NCBI GenBank assembly: GCA_050247895.1
Contig: JBFWTJ010000258.1
Location: forward strand, 1 to 5,257
Origin: CAVPEW01 sp050247895
GTDB taxonomy: Bacteria; Actinomycetota; Acidimicrobiia; Acidimicrobiales; VFJN01
DNA length: 5,257 nucleotides
Direction: 5' to 3'
Below the pieces are notes generated by a model. It had not been told where the DNA came from and did no database searches. It saw only the letters and a program-made list of their open reading frames with translations. Shown here one piece after another: positions 1 through 5,212 of the stretch. Numbering within the stretch: position 1 is the stretch's first letter; every line of letters begins with the position of its first letter. The position numbers were made by a program, and so were the translations under genes.

Positions 1-33
1 CAGCGCGAAGGCGACAACCGGGCGGACGCGCAT
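1..33 (-). CDS. Partial CDS, N-terminus of a probable exported or membrane protein
   Basis: An ATG at 33..31 overlaps the TGA stop of the upstream lipoprotein gene by one base (TGATG), an arrangement typical of translational coupling. Eleven codons are visible before the left edge, reading MRVRPVVAFAL. Two arginines followed by a hydrophobic run look like the start of a signal peptide or a first membrane segment. There is no strong Shine-Dalgarno, which fits re-initiation after the upstream gene. The product cannot be identified from eleven residues. Coupling to a lipoprotein gene suggests another envelope protein, but that is inference. Confidence 0.5.
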   Translation of the reverse strand, partial: MRVRPVVAFAL

Positions 34-623
34 CAACCCACTCGCTCGCCGGACGAGACGCGCCAGGCCCCGTCGACCTTCTCGAGGGTCACGATGTCCA
101 TGAAGGTCTCGTCAGGGTCGGCCTCCACCGGCTCCTTCGTCACGGGATCGATCAGTACCTGGTGGTTCACGTAGGTATCGAAGATCGTGGCGATCTCCTT
201 GCCGGGGACCGGGACGACGTCGATGGAGCGCTCCGCTCGGACCCAGGAAGCCCGGCCCCCTTCGGCCCGAACCCGTAGTTCCTCGATGGTCCTCACCAGT
301 TCGTCTCCGGTGAAGACCTCGGCGAGTGCGGCCTCGTCGAGCTCCAGGGACCAGACCTGCTCGGCGTACACGTCCCAGCTCCGCAGGTACGCCGCCTCGA
401 CCTCACCTTCCAGGGTCCCCGGCGCGTAGCTCGTGCTGGTCGTGCTGGTCGGGCGCAACGGCACGGTGGTCGTCGTCGGCCCCGCCGTCGACGTCGCCGA
501 GGGCGACCGGGTGGACGGTGGCGCCGCCTCCTCCTCGGACGGGGAGCAGGCCGCAGCCCACATCGCACCAGCGATCGCCAAGGCGATCAGGACGATCAGG
601 AGACGGCCGACCGGGCGAGACAC
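33..623 (-). CDS. Putative lipoprotein with NTF2-like C-terminal domain
   Basis: This 196-residue protein starts at GTG (623..621). Residues 1-25 form a signal peptide: Arg3 and Arg7, a hydrophobic core at about 8-20, then Ala-Ala-Ala before Cys26. This is an acceptable but weak lipobox, because the -3 position is Ala rather than Leu. Lipid attachment at Cys26 would anchor the protein to the outer face of the membrane. Residues 27-70 are a low-complexity Ser/Thr/Pro linker. Residues 73-196 have the pattern of an NTF2-like (SnoaL-type) alpha+beta cone: an N-terminal helix with YLRSW, a second helix around 106-120, and strands ending in the motif DGAWRVSSGERV. Such domains occur in many actinobacterial secreted proteins and often have no known ligand, so no enzymatic role is claimed. 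The stop overlaps the start of the next minus-strand gene, so the two are likely cotranscribed. The GTG has no Shine-Dalgarno, and a -10-like hexamer lies 8 nt upstream, so the mRNA may be leaderless. I am confident it is a real exported protein and moderately confident of the fold. Confidence 0.82.
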   Translation of the reverse strand: MSRPVGRLLIVLIALAIAGAMWAAACSPSEEEAAPPSTRSPSATSTAGPTTTTVPLRPTSTTSTSYAPGTLEGEVEAAYLRSWDVYAEQVWSLELDEAALAEVFTGDELVRTIEELRVRAEGGRASWVRAERSIDVVPVPGKEIATIFDTYVNHQVLIDPVTKEPVEADPDETFMDIVTLEKVDGAWRVSSGERVG

Positions 624-660
624 GGCCCGGCACGCTATCCATCCGGATCAGACCGTACAA
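624..660 (-). promoter_or_regulatory. Candidate promoter of the lipoprotein gene
   Basis: Read on the minus strand, TTGTAC (660..655) and TAGCGT (637..632) are separated by 17 nt. They resemble -35 and -10 elements. The -10 ends 8 nt before the GTG start at 623, so transcription would begin at or within a base or two of the start codon. This is the only promoter candidate in the window with a recognisable -35 (TTG conserved). The call is by eye only. Confidence 0.45.
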
Positions 661-687
661 CCACCTTCTTCATGCCATCTCCACCAC

Positions 688-706
688 GACCGAACCAGAC
701 CGAACC
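688..706. repeat. Tandem 9-bp direct repeat, period 10
   Basis: The 9-mer GACCGAACC occurs at 688-696 and again at 698-706, separated by one base. It lies in the 147-bp gap between the lipoprotein gene and the end of the hydrolase gene, about 28 bp upstream of the candidate -35 of the lipoprotein promoter. A period of 10 bp would place both copies on the same face of the helix, so a protein-binding site is possible. Chance similarity cannot be excluded in such GC-rich DNA. Confidence 0.35.
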
Positions 707-770
707 GCGGCCGATGCCGATCTCATCACCAGCGCCTCCGCGGCGAGGCCCAACCGGCCCCCGCAGGGTG

Positions 771-1451
771 CTAGCCGAGCTCTTCGGCCAGGAAGGTCAG
801 GGTGGACGCCCAGGCACGCCCCGAGGCGTCCGCGTCGTAGACCTCGGGGCGGGTGTCGTTGAAGAAGGCGTGCTGGACGCCCTCGTGGATCTCGAAGGCG
901 GCCCGCTTGCCCGCCGAGCGCAAGGTCGCCTCCAGCTCACGGGCCTTCTCGGGCGTGAAGAACTCGTCCTCCGACGCGTAGTGGCCCGACACCGCGGCCG
1001 TCAGCGCCGACCAGTCCGGCGTGGCGTCGGGCCACGGGATGAAGCCGTAGAAGGGCACGCAGGCCTTCACCTTGTCCGGCCGCTGCGCCGCCAGGACCAG
1101 GGCCAGCCCTCCGCCCATGCAGAAGCCGACCACGCCGACGGCGTCGGCCCCGGCCACCTCGGCGACCTTGTCGACCGCGCCCGACATGTCCTTGCCGGCC
1201 TGGGCCAGGTTCAACGACATCAGCTTCTTGCCCGCCTCGTCGGGCTCGGTCGTCGACTCGCCGTGGTACAGGTCGGGCGCCAGGGCCACGAAGCCGGCGT
1301 CGGCGAAGCGGTCGCACACGTCCTCGATGTGGGGCACCAGACCCCACCACTCCTGGATCACCACCACCGGCAGGCGACCCCCGGCCGGTGGGACGGCCAG
1401 GTAGCCCGTGGCCGAGGAACCGTTGCTGGGGAACTCGACGATCTCTCCCAT
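771..1451 (-). CDS. Dienelactone hydrolase family protein
   Basis: This 226-residue alpha/beta hydrolase matches the dienelactone hydrolase (carboxymethylenebutenolidase) family in length and motifs. EWWGL at 34-38 supplies the Glu that in characterised DLH restrains the nucleophile. GFCMGG at 109-114 is the nucleophile elbow with Cys111. Asp162 in the ASEDEFF segment and His194 in QHAFF complete a Cys-Asp-His triad, and Arg201 in NDTRPEVYD matches the conserved substrate-binding Arg near the C-terminus. The protein has no signal peptide and should be cytosolic. Family members hydrolyse dienelactone in chlorocatechol breakdown, but most homologues outside such clusters have unknown ester or lactone substrates. 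No catechol-pathway genes are visible here, so the substrate is left open. It is the last gene of a probable four-gene operon, 21 bp after the PPOX gene. The start ATG at 1451 is preceded by AAGG (8-nt spacer), part of a TAAGGT sequence that could instead be a -10 for a leaderless internal transcript. The stop is TAG. Confidence 0.9.
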   Translation of the reverse strand: MGEIVEFPSNGSSATGYLAVPPAGGRLPVVVIQEWWGLVPHIEDVCDRFADAGFVALAPDLYHGESTTEPDEAGKKLMSLNLAQAGKDMSGAVDKVAEVAGADAVGVVGFCMGGGLALVLAAQRPDKVKACVPFYGFIPWPDATPDWSALTAAVSGHYASEDEFFTPEKARELEATLRSAGKRAAFEIHEGVQHAFFNDTRPEVYDADASGRAWASTLTFLAEELG

Positions 1452-1458
1452 GCCGGCG

Positions 1459-1464
1459 ACCTTA
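1459..1464 (-). promoter_or_regulatory. Possible internal -10 element (or weak RBS) before the hydrolase gene
   Basis: TAAGGT on the minus strand (1464..1459) ends 7 nt before the ATG at 1451. The same bases can be read as a -10 (TANNNT) giving a leaderless transcript, or as a weak AAGG Shine-Dalgarno with an 8-nt spacer. No -35 is evident. The site lies in the 21-bp gap after the PPOX stop codon, so it could give the hydrolase separate expression in addition to operon readthrough. Confidence 0.25.
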
Positions 1465-1472
1465 CGCCCGCC

Positions 1473-1931
1473 TCAGGACCCCGAGGCGATCTTGCGGTGG
1501 TCCCACGACACCGTGCGCTCGGCGTGCAGCCGCACCGCGACCCGGTTGCGCGACCGCCGCTCGACCACGGCCCGCGACTCGTCGGTGAGCGGGCCCACGT
1601 AGCGCACCGACACGGCCTCGCCGATGCGCCGCACCTCGTCGGGATCGTCGACCAGCTCGACCCGACCGACGAGCTCGACGCCCCGCAGCTCGCCGTAGGT
1701 CTCACCCGCCTCCACCAGGCCGGTCAGGCGCGGGTCCCGCTGGAGGTTGCGCACCTTCTGGCTCTTGGCGTCGGTCCAGAACACCACCTGGCCCCGGTCC
1801 ACGACGTACCACATGGCCACCACGTGCAACGAGCCGTCGGGCCCCACCGTGGCGATGTTGATCGTCCGCGACTCCTCGAGGAAGGCCAGGACCTCCTCGG
1901 CGGACATCCGGATCGCCGCCCGTCGTGCCAT
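1473..1931 (-). CDS. Pyridoxamine 5'-phosphate oxidase-like (PPOX) split-barrel protein, probably F420- or FMN-dependent
   Basis: This 152-residue cytosolic protein has the split beta-barrel layout of the PPOX/flavin-deazaflavin oxidoreductase (FDOR) superfamily. An N-terminal helix is followed by TINIATVGPDGSLHVVAMWY (23-42), the first two strands. GQVVFWT at 47-53 and the Lys-Ser-Gln-Lys-Val-Arg-Asn-Leu segment at 56-63 form the usual cofactor phosphate-binding region. GELRGVELVGRVELV at 80-94 is the barrel core, and WDHRK at 143-147 is a C-terminal motif common in actinobacterial members. In actinobacteria many proteins of this size bind the deazaflavin F420 and reduce small unsaturated or heterocyclic compounds, though some bind FMN or heme. 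Cofactor and substrate here are inference. The ATG directly abuts the TGA of the upstream gene (no intervening base) and has the best ribosome binding site in the window, AGGAGG with a 6-nt spacer. It is the third gene of the probable operon. Confidence 0.88.
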   Translation of the reverse strand: MARRAAIRMSAEEVLAFLEESRTINIATVGPDGSLHVVAMWYVVDRGQVVFWTDAKSQKVRNLQRDPRLTGLVEAGETYGELRGVELVGRVELVDDPDEVRRIGEAVSVRYVGPLTDESRAVVERRSRNRVAVRLHAERTVSWDHRKIASGS

Positions 1932-2771
1932 TCAGCCCCTCCTGTGGTGCGGGTCGTGCGTGCCCGGGGCCGAACCGCCCCGCAGCAACTCGGGGGCCAC
2001 CGGCCCGTCGGCCCGCCCCACGGCGGCCTCCACCGACTCGACGCCGGCCGGCCCCGCCACCCGGTCGACCAGGTCGAGGGGCACCTGCTCCTCCTCGAGC
2101 GACCAGGCCGGCACCGGACGACCCTCGATCCGCTCCTGGACCACGGCCCAGGTCCGCCCGGGCAGGGCCCGGCCCACGCCGGCCACCAGCCACACCGGGA
2201 TCCCGGCGTGGTGGGCCACCGCGGCCGCGGCGCGCGAGCCGACCACGGCCAGGGCGGCATCGGGCCCCAGCGCCACCGCCTCGACCAGCACGAGGTCGCT
2301 GGCCAGGACCGCCGCGGCCAGGCCCTCGGGCGGGACCTCCGCTGCCTCGACCCCGGCCCGGGCCAGGCGGCGGACCAGGCCACCCGCCTCGCCCCGGACG
2401 TCGACGGCCACCACCTCGACGTCGCCCCGCCGCACGAGCGCCTCGCCGGCCAGCTCGGGCCAGCCCACCACCGCCACCGTGGCCTCGGCGGGCAGGGCGT
2501 GGGCCAGCTCGGCCGCGGTCCGGTCGCCCTCCAGCTCCTCGACCGCGGCCCACGACTCGCGGCGGGGCTCGACCGAGGTCAGCACCCGGGCGCAGATCCA
2601 CCACAGGGGACCGGCCGTCGGGTGGCGGTCGAGGATCCGGCGACAGGCCGCGACCAGCCCGGCCGGGTCGCCGTCGAAGGCCGACAGCGCCTCGGCCGTC
2701 TCCCCGACCAGCGCCACCTGGTCGCCACCCGAGGCACGGGCGACGTAGCGCAGGCGCTCGATCGGGTGCAC
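1932..2771 (-). CDS. IF-2B-like (eIF-2B alpha/beta/delta family) protein, apparently without isomerase active-site residues
   Basis: With the GTG start at 2771..2769 this gene encodes 279 residues. The frame stays open far upstream, but those codons lie antisense to other genes. This GTG begins 11 bp after the preceding stop codon and has GAGG at a 9-nt spacer. Residues 1-90 are helical. From about 97 a Rossmann-like alternation of short strands and helices follows: TVAVVGW at 98-104, EVVAVDV at 119-125, then ASDLVLVEAVALGPDAAL at 157-174 and HHAGIPVWLVAG at 187-198. The last two segments align with the C-terminal signature of eIF-2B subunits, MtnA and ribose-1,5-bisphosphate isomerase (DxVIVGAD...G.N.IGT..A..AK..GIPFYV). 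MtnA-type isomerases use a Cys and an Asp. Here the GAD Asp is replaced by Val, and the only cysteines (43 and 60) lie in the N-terminal part, so aldose-ketose isomerase activity looks unlikely. The C-terminus (about 260-279) is Gly/His/Arg-rich and probably disordered. It is the second gene of the probable operon, abutting the PPOX gene. The family call is by eye and the function unknown. Confidence 0.72.
   Translation of the reverse strand: MHPIERLRYVARASGGDQVALVGETAEALSAFDGDPAGLVAACRRILDRHPTAGPLWWICARVLTSVEPRRESWAAVEELEGDRTAAELAHALPAEATVAVVGWPELAGEALVRRGDVEVVAVDVRGEAGGLVRRLARAGVEAAEVPPEGLAAAVLASDLVLVEAVALGPDAALAVVGSRAAAAVAHHAGIPVWLVAGVGRALPGRTWAVVQERIEGRPVPAWSLEEEQVPLDLVDRVAGPAGVESVEAAVGRADGPVAPELLRGGSAPGTHDPHHRRG
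1938..1943 (-). promoter_or_regulatory. Strong Shine-Dalgarno for the PPOX gene
   Basis: AGGAGG on the minus strand (1943..1938) lies 6 nt before the ATG at 1931 and within the last codons of the IF-2B-like gene. It supports the chosen PPOX start and shows that this gene, unlike several others here, depends on a conventional ribosome binding site, as expected for an internal operon gene. Confidence 0.8.
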
Positions 2772-2782
2772 GGCCGCGGGCC

Positions 2783-3235
2783 TCAGAACCCGGGCTTGAA
2801 GATCATCAGGTAGAGCATGACCACCAGCAGCAGCGAGGCGATCATCCCGCCGGTCTCCAGCTTCTTCACCGCGTCGAGGTCGCCGGCACCCACCCGCTTC
2901 TCGTTGGGCAGGATCACCGCCGACACCACGCCGCCGATGGCGATCCAGACCAGGAAGGACAGCGAGACCCACGTCTGGGAGAACTCGAAGACGTCCTCGG
3001 ACATGACCAGAAGGACGATCCCCAGGACCCCGGTGACCAGCAGGGCCGGGAGGTGGATCTGGCGGGTGTTGGCCGCCGAGTGGCCACCGAGCACCCGGGT
3101 CCCGCTGGGGTCGTCCTTGTAGCGGGCGCCGAGGAGCGGGTTCACCACCGCCGGCGCGAACGTCACCAGCACCGCCGCGATGTGGAGCAGGAGGACGACG
3201 TTGTACGTGTTGTCTCGGACGGCCGCCACGACCAT
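2783..3235 (-). CDS. Four-helix integral membrane protein, DUF2269-like
   Basis: Starting at the ATG at 3235..3233, the protein has 150 residues and about four membrane segments: 11-32, 62-79, 88-109 and 129-146. Charged loops include GARYKDD near 36-42 and NEKRVGAGDLDAVKK at about 111-125. The first segment, with LLLHIAAV, resembles the start of DUF2269-type small membrane proteins, in which a His in the first helix is common, but I cannot confirm the family by eye. A GTG five codons upstream (3250) would give 155 residues. I prefer the ATG because GGAGAG lies just before it (3244..3239), whereas nothing like a ribosome binding site precedes the GTG. It is the first gene of the probable minus-strand operon and is divergent from the thioredoxin-like gene. 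The function is unknown, and no transporter or enzyme motif is visible. A fully membrane-embedded role is inferred from hydrophobicity alone. Confidence 0.82.
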   Translation of the reverse strand: MVVAAVRDNTYNVVLLLHIAAVLVTFAPAVVNPLLGARYKDDPSGTRVLGGHSAANTRQIHLPALLVTGVLGIVLLVMSEDVFEFSQTWVSLSFLVWIAIGGVVSAVILPNEKRVGAGDLDAVKKLETGGMIASLLLVVMLYLMIFKPGF

Positions 3236-3238
3236 GGT

Positions 3239-3244
3239 CTCTCC
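3239..3244 (-). promoter_or_regulatory. Ribosome binding site that decides the membrane-protein start
   Basis: GGAGAG on the minus strand (3244..3239), with a GGAG core 5 nt before the ATG at 3235, favours that ATG over the GTG at 3250. The site lies inside the longer reading frame. Confidence 0.6.
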
Positions 3245-3260
3245 AATCACCGGGATCTGC

Positions 3261-3270
3261 TTCGGCCGAA
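3261..3270. repeat. Perfect 10-bp palindrome in the divergent promoter region
   Basis: TTCGGCCGAA is identical to its reverse complement. It lies in the 59-bp gap between the divergent membrane-protein and thioredoxin-like genes, overlaps the candidate minus-strand -10 by two bases, and covers the expected minus-strand start site near 3262. It could be a small operator for the four-gene operon. Palindromes of G/C with A/T edges also arise by chance in such DNA. Confidence 0.4.
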
Positions 3271-3274
3271 CCTA
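3269..3274 (-). promoter_or_regulatory. Candidate -10 element for the four-gene minus-strand operon
   Basis: TAGGTT on the minus strand (3274..3269) is the same hexamer as the one just before fumC. A start near 3262 would leave a leader of about 27 nt carrying the GGAGAG ribosome binding site, which suits a conventional transcript. No convincing -35 is seen. Confidence 0.35.
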
Positions 3275-3280
3275 CCGCGC

Positions 3281-3286
3281 TACGTT
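3281..3286 (+). promoter_or_regulatory. Candidate -10 element for the thioredoxin-like gene (leaderless)
   Basis: TACGTT ends 8 nt before the GTG at 3295, and no Shine-Dalgarno is present between them. Transcription would begin at or next to the start codon. The -35 region is not recognisable. Confidence 0.35.
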
Positions 3287-3294
3287 CTGCCGCC

Positions 3295-3786
3295 GTGGCG
3301 ACGGACCCCCCCGCTGACCTCACCTTGACGCCCCTCACCGGGGAGCCCCGCACGATCGACCAGCAGCTCACGACGTTCCAGCTGGTCGCCGTGGTGGTCG
3401 ACCCGTACACGAACGAGAGCGCCTGGGCCCTCGAGACCGCCGGCCGGGTCCTGGAGCACTTCCGCGGGGCCGACTGCCGGATCGCCTTCGTGGTCACCGG
3501 CACCGACGCCGACGCCCGGGCCTTCCTCGGGCCGTGGGCCGAGCGGGTCCTCACCTTCGCCGACCCGGACCGGGCCGTGGCCAAGGGCCTCGGGCTCGGC
3601 GAGCTGCCCGCCTTCGTCCACATCCGCCAGGACCGCAAGGTCCTCGCCGTGGCCGAGGGATGGGACCCCGCCGAGTGGCGCGAGGTCGCCCAGAGCGTGG
3701 CCCGGGCCAACTCCTGGAGCGCCCCGGTCATCCCCGCGCCGGGCGACCCGTCGCCCTTCGCGGGCAGCTCCGCCGCCGGCGCCTGA
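3295..3786 (+). CDS. Thioredoxin-fold-like protein without redox cysteines
   Basis: This 163-residue cytosolic protein starts at GTG, is transcribed divergently from the four-gene operon, and is convergent with fumC. The order of elements suggests a thioredoxin/peroxiredoxin-type fold. Strand QLVAVVVDPY (29-38) is followed by a helix at about 41-56, strand CRIAFVVTG (61-69), a helix at 71-82, strand RVLTFADP (84-91), then LPAFVHI (104-110), where Pro105 sits as the conserved cis-proline does before a strand, and VLAVAEGW (116-123) before a final helix. Where redoxins carry CxxC or the peroxidatic Cys, this protein has Asp-Pro-Tyr-Thr-Asn-Glu-Ser (36-42). Its only cysteine is Cys61, inside a predicted strand, so thiol redox chemistry is unlikely. 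It may be a binding or scaffold member of the fold. The C-terminal 20 residues are Pro/Gly/Ala/Ser-rich and probably flexible. There is no ribosome binding site and a -10-like hexamer just upstream, so the mRNA may be leaderless. The coding call is firm, the fold moderate and the function unknown. Confidence 0.78.
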   Translation: MATDPPADLTLTPLTGEPRTIDQQLTTFQLVAVVVDPYTNESAWALETAGRVLEHFRGADCRIAFVVTGTDADARAFLGPWAERVLTFADPDRAVAKGLGLGELPAFVHIRQDRKVLAVAEGWDPAEWREVAQSVARANSWSAPVIPAPGDPSPFAGSSAAGA

Positions 3787-3814
3787 CCGCCGCAGGCCCG
3801 AAGGTCAGGCCGGC
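3775..3814. terminator. Bidirectional stem-loop at the convergent junction
   Basis: GCCTGACC (3781-3788) and GGTCAGGC (3803-3810) are perfect 8-bp inverted arms around a 14-nt loop. With a 2-nt bulge at 3779-3780, four more pairs (3775-3778 with 3811-3814) extend the stem to 12 bp. The plus-strand stop (3784-3786) and the fumC stop (3805-3807) lie inside the two arms, so the same hairpin forms in both transcripts. There is no U-tract, which is common for actinobacterial terminators but weakens the call. Confidence 0.55.
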
Positions 3815-5196
3815 GACCGGCCGCCGCGGGCCAACCGGAGCAGGTCCAGCGCGGCGTCGAGCTCCTCCGCGCTCAGCAGGCCCTGGTCCAGCACCACGTC
3901 ACGGATCGGCCGGCCGGTCCGGGCCGACTCCTTGACCAGCGCCGCGACCCGCTCGTAGCCCAGGACCGGGTTGAGGGCGGTGGCCGCCTGGGGCGTGGCC
4001 TCGGCGTAGGTCCGGCACCGCTCCACGTCGGCCTCCAGGCCGGCCAGGCAGCGCTCGGCGAAGAGCCGGGTCGCGCCGGCGAGCAGCCGGACCGACTCCA
4101 GCAGGTTCCGGGCGATCACCGGCAGGTACACGTTGAGCTCGAAGTTGCCCTGGCTGCCGGCGAAGGCCACCGCGGCGTCGTTCCCGTACACCTGGGCCAC
4201 GACCTGGCTCACCGCCTCGGGGATGACCGGGTTCACCTTGCCCGGCATGATCGACGAGCCGGGTTGCAGGTCCGGGATGCGGATCTCGGCCAGCCCGGTG
4301 CGCGGACCCGACGCCATCCAGCGGACGTCGTTGGCCACCTTGAGGAGCGCCGCGCCCAGCGCCCGCAGCTCGCCGGACAGCGCGACCAGCTCGTCGCGGC
4401 CGCCCTGGGCGGCGAAGTGGTCGGGCGCCTCGGACAGGGGCAGGCCGGTGACCTCGGACAGGCGGGCGATCACCGCGGGCGCGAACCCGGCCGGGGCGTT
4501 GAGCCCGGTGCCCGTCGCCGTGCCGCCCAGGGGCAGCTGCCCGACCCGGGGCAGCAGCGCGGCGATCCGCTCCCGGGCGGCGGCGACCTGCGCCGCGTAG
4601 CCGCCCAGCTCCTGGCCCAGGGTGACCGGCGTGGCGTCCATCAGGTGGGTGCGCCCGGCCTTCACCACCGTCGCGTGGCGCTGCGCCTGGTCGACCAGCG
4701 TGCCGGCCAGCAGGTCCAGGGACGGGAGCAGGTCCCGGGCCACCAGCGTGGCCGCGGCCACGTGGATGGCCGAGGGGAACACGTCGTTGGACGACTGGGA
4801 GGCGTTGACCTCGTCGTTGGGGTGGACCGGGCGGCCCAGGCGCTCGGCGGCCAGCGAGGCCACGACCTCGTTGGCGTGCATGTTGGTCGAGGTCCCCGAC
4901 CCGGGCTGGAAGACGTCGACGGGGAAGTGCTCGTCCCAGCGCCCCGCGGCGACCTCGTCGGCCGCCGCGGCGACGGCGTCGGCCACCGCCGGGTCGACCA
5001 CGCCCAGATCGCCGTTGACCCGGGCCGCGGCCGCCTTCAGCCCGCCCAGCGCGTGGACCAGCTCGGCGTCCACCCGCAGGCCCGACAGGGGGAAGTTCTC
5101 CACCGCCCGCTGGGTCTGGGCCGCCCATCGGGCCGAGGCCGGCACCCGCACCTCGCCCATCGTGTCGTGCTCGATCCGGAACTCGCCGTCGCTCAT
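3805..5196 (-). CDS. fumC: Class II fumarate hydratase (fumarase C)
   Basis: This 463-residue cytosolic enzyme catalyses reversible hydration of fumarate to (S)-malate in the TCA cycle and is expected to act as a homotetramer without an iron-sulfur cluster. It is full length for the family (about 460-470 residues). The N-terminal block EHDTMGEVRVPASARW (9-24) and AQTQRAVENFP (26-36) match fumarases. GSGTSTNMHANE (99-110) and SSNDVFPSAIH (135-145) are the conserved substrate-loop regions. GRTHLMDATPVTLGQE (181-196) holds the His184 equivalent of E. coli FumC His188. The superfamily signature GSSIMPGKVNP lies at 313-323, with Ser314, Lys320 and Asn322 equivalent to E. coli Ser318, Lys324 and Asn326. 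The Met-Pro-Gly-Lys form and the C-terminal NPVLGYERVAALVKE (409-423) argue for fumarase rather than aspartase or argininosuccinate lyase. The ATG has no Shine-Dalgarno. TAGGTT ends 6 nt upstream, the spacing expected for a leaderless mRNA. It is divergent from a putative class I fumarase gene and convergent with the thioredoxin-like gene. Confidence 0.96.
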   Translation of the reverse strand: MSDGEFRIEHDTMGEVRVPASARWAAQTQRAVENFPLSGLRVDAELVHALGGLKAAAARVNGDLGVVDPAVADAVAAAADEVAAGRWDEHFPVDVFQPGSGTSTNMHANEVVASLAAERLGRPVHPNDEVNASQSSNDVFPSAIHVAAATLVARDLLPSLDLLAGTLVDQAQRHATVVKAGRTHLMDATPVTLGQELGGYAAQVAAARERIAALLPRVGQLPLGGTATGTGLNAPAGFAPAVIARLSEVTGLPLSEAPDHFAAQGGRDELVALSGELRALGAALLKVANDVRWMASGPRTGLAEIRIPDLQPGSSIMPGKVNPVIPEAVSQVVAQVYGNDAAVAFAGSQGNFELNVYLPVIARNLLESVRLLAGATRLFAERCLAGLEADVERCRTYAEATPQAATALNPVLGYERVAALVKESARTGRPIRDVVLDQGLLSAEELDAALDLLRLARGGRSPA

Positions 5197-5202
5197 GGGA
5201 GC

Positions 5203-5208
5203 AACCTA
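5203..5208 (-). promoter_or_regulatory. Candidate -10 element of fumC (leaderless)
   Basis: TAGGTT on the minus strand (5208..5203) is separated by exactly 6 nt from the fumC ATG, so its bases fall at -12 to -7 if transcription starts at the A of the ATG. There is no Shine-Dalgarno in the gap and no obvious -35. It shares the two bases 5207-5208 with the plus-strand -10 candidate. Confidence 0.5.
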
Positions 5209-5212
5209 CGGT
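5207..5212 (+). promoter_or_regulatory. Candidate -10 element of the divergent class I fumarase-like gene (leaderless)
   Basis: TACGGT is followed by 6 nt and then the GTG at 5219, again placing the hexamer at -12 to -7 of a leaderless transcript. It overlaps the fumC -10 candidate by two bases (TA), so polymerase could bind in one direction or the other at essentially the same site. Confidence 0.45.

Noticed and set aside
734..749. Hairpin (GCCTC / GAGGC, 6-nt loop) downstream of the hydrolase gene as a terminator
   Set aside because: The stem is only 5 bp with no extension and no U-tract, so it is too weak to support in GC-rich DNA.
672..2813. 713-codon open frame on the plus strand
   Set aside because: It lies antisense across the hydrolase, PPOX and IF-2B-like genes, and its translation is rich in Arg, Gly, His and Pro with no family motif. 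This is the usual shadow of high-GC coding sequence.
3236..3250. GTG start at 3250 for the membrane protein
   Set aside because: No ribosome binding site precedes it, whereas GGAGAG lies directly before the ATG at 3235. The five extra residues add nothing recognisable.
1925..3328. 467-codon open frame on the plus strand
   Set aside because: Its N-terminal part is almost wholly Pro/Arg/Ala/Gly and the rest is antisense to the membrane-protein gene. No recognisable domain is present.
2772..3731. Upstream extension of the IF-2B-like reading frame to an ATG at 3731 (599 codons)
   Set aside because: The extension runs antisense to the thioredoxin-like gene and overlaps the membrane-protein gene in another frame. 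Its sequence is low-complexity, while the GTG at 2771 fits operon spacing.
3899..5128. 409-codon minus-strand frame within fumC
   Set aside because: It is an alternative frame of fumC with a Gly/Arg/Pro-rich translation. The FumC frame contains all fumarase motifs.
3805..5196. Aspartate ammonia-lyase as the product instead of fumarase
   Set aside because: The SS-loop reads Met-Pro-Gly-Lys rather than the Met-Pro-Ala-Lys typical of aspartases, and the N- and C-terminal blocks match fumarases.
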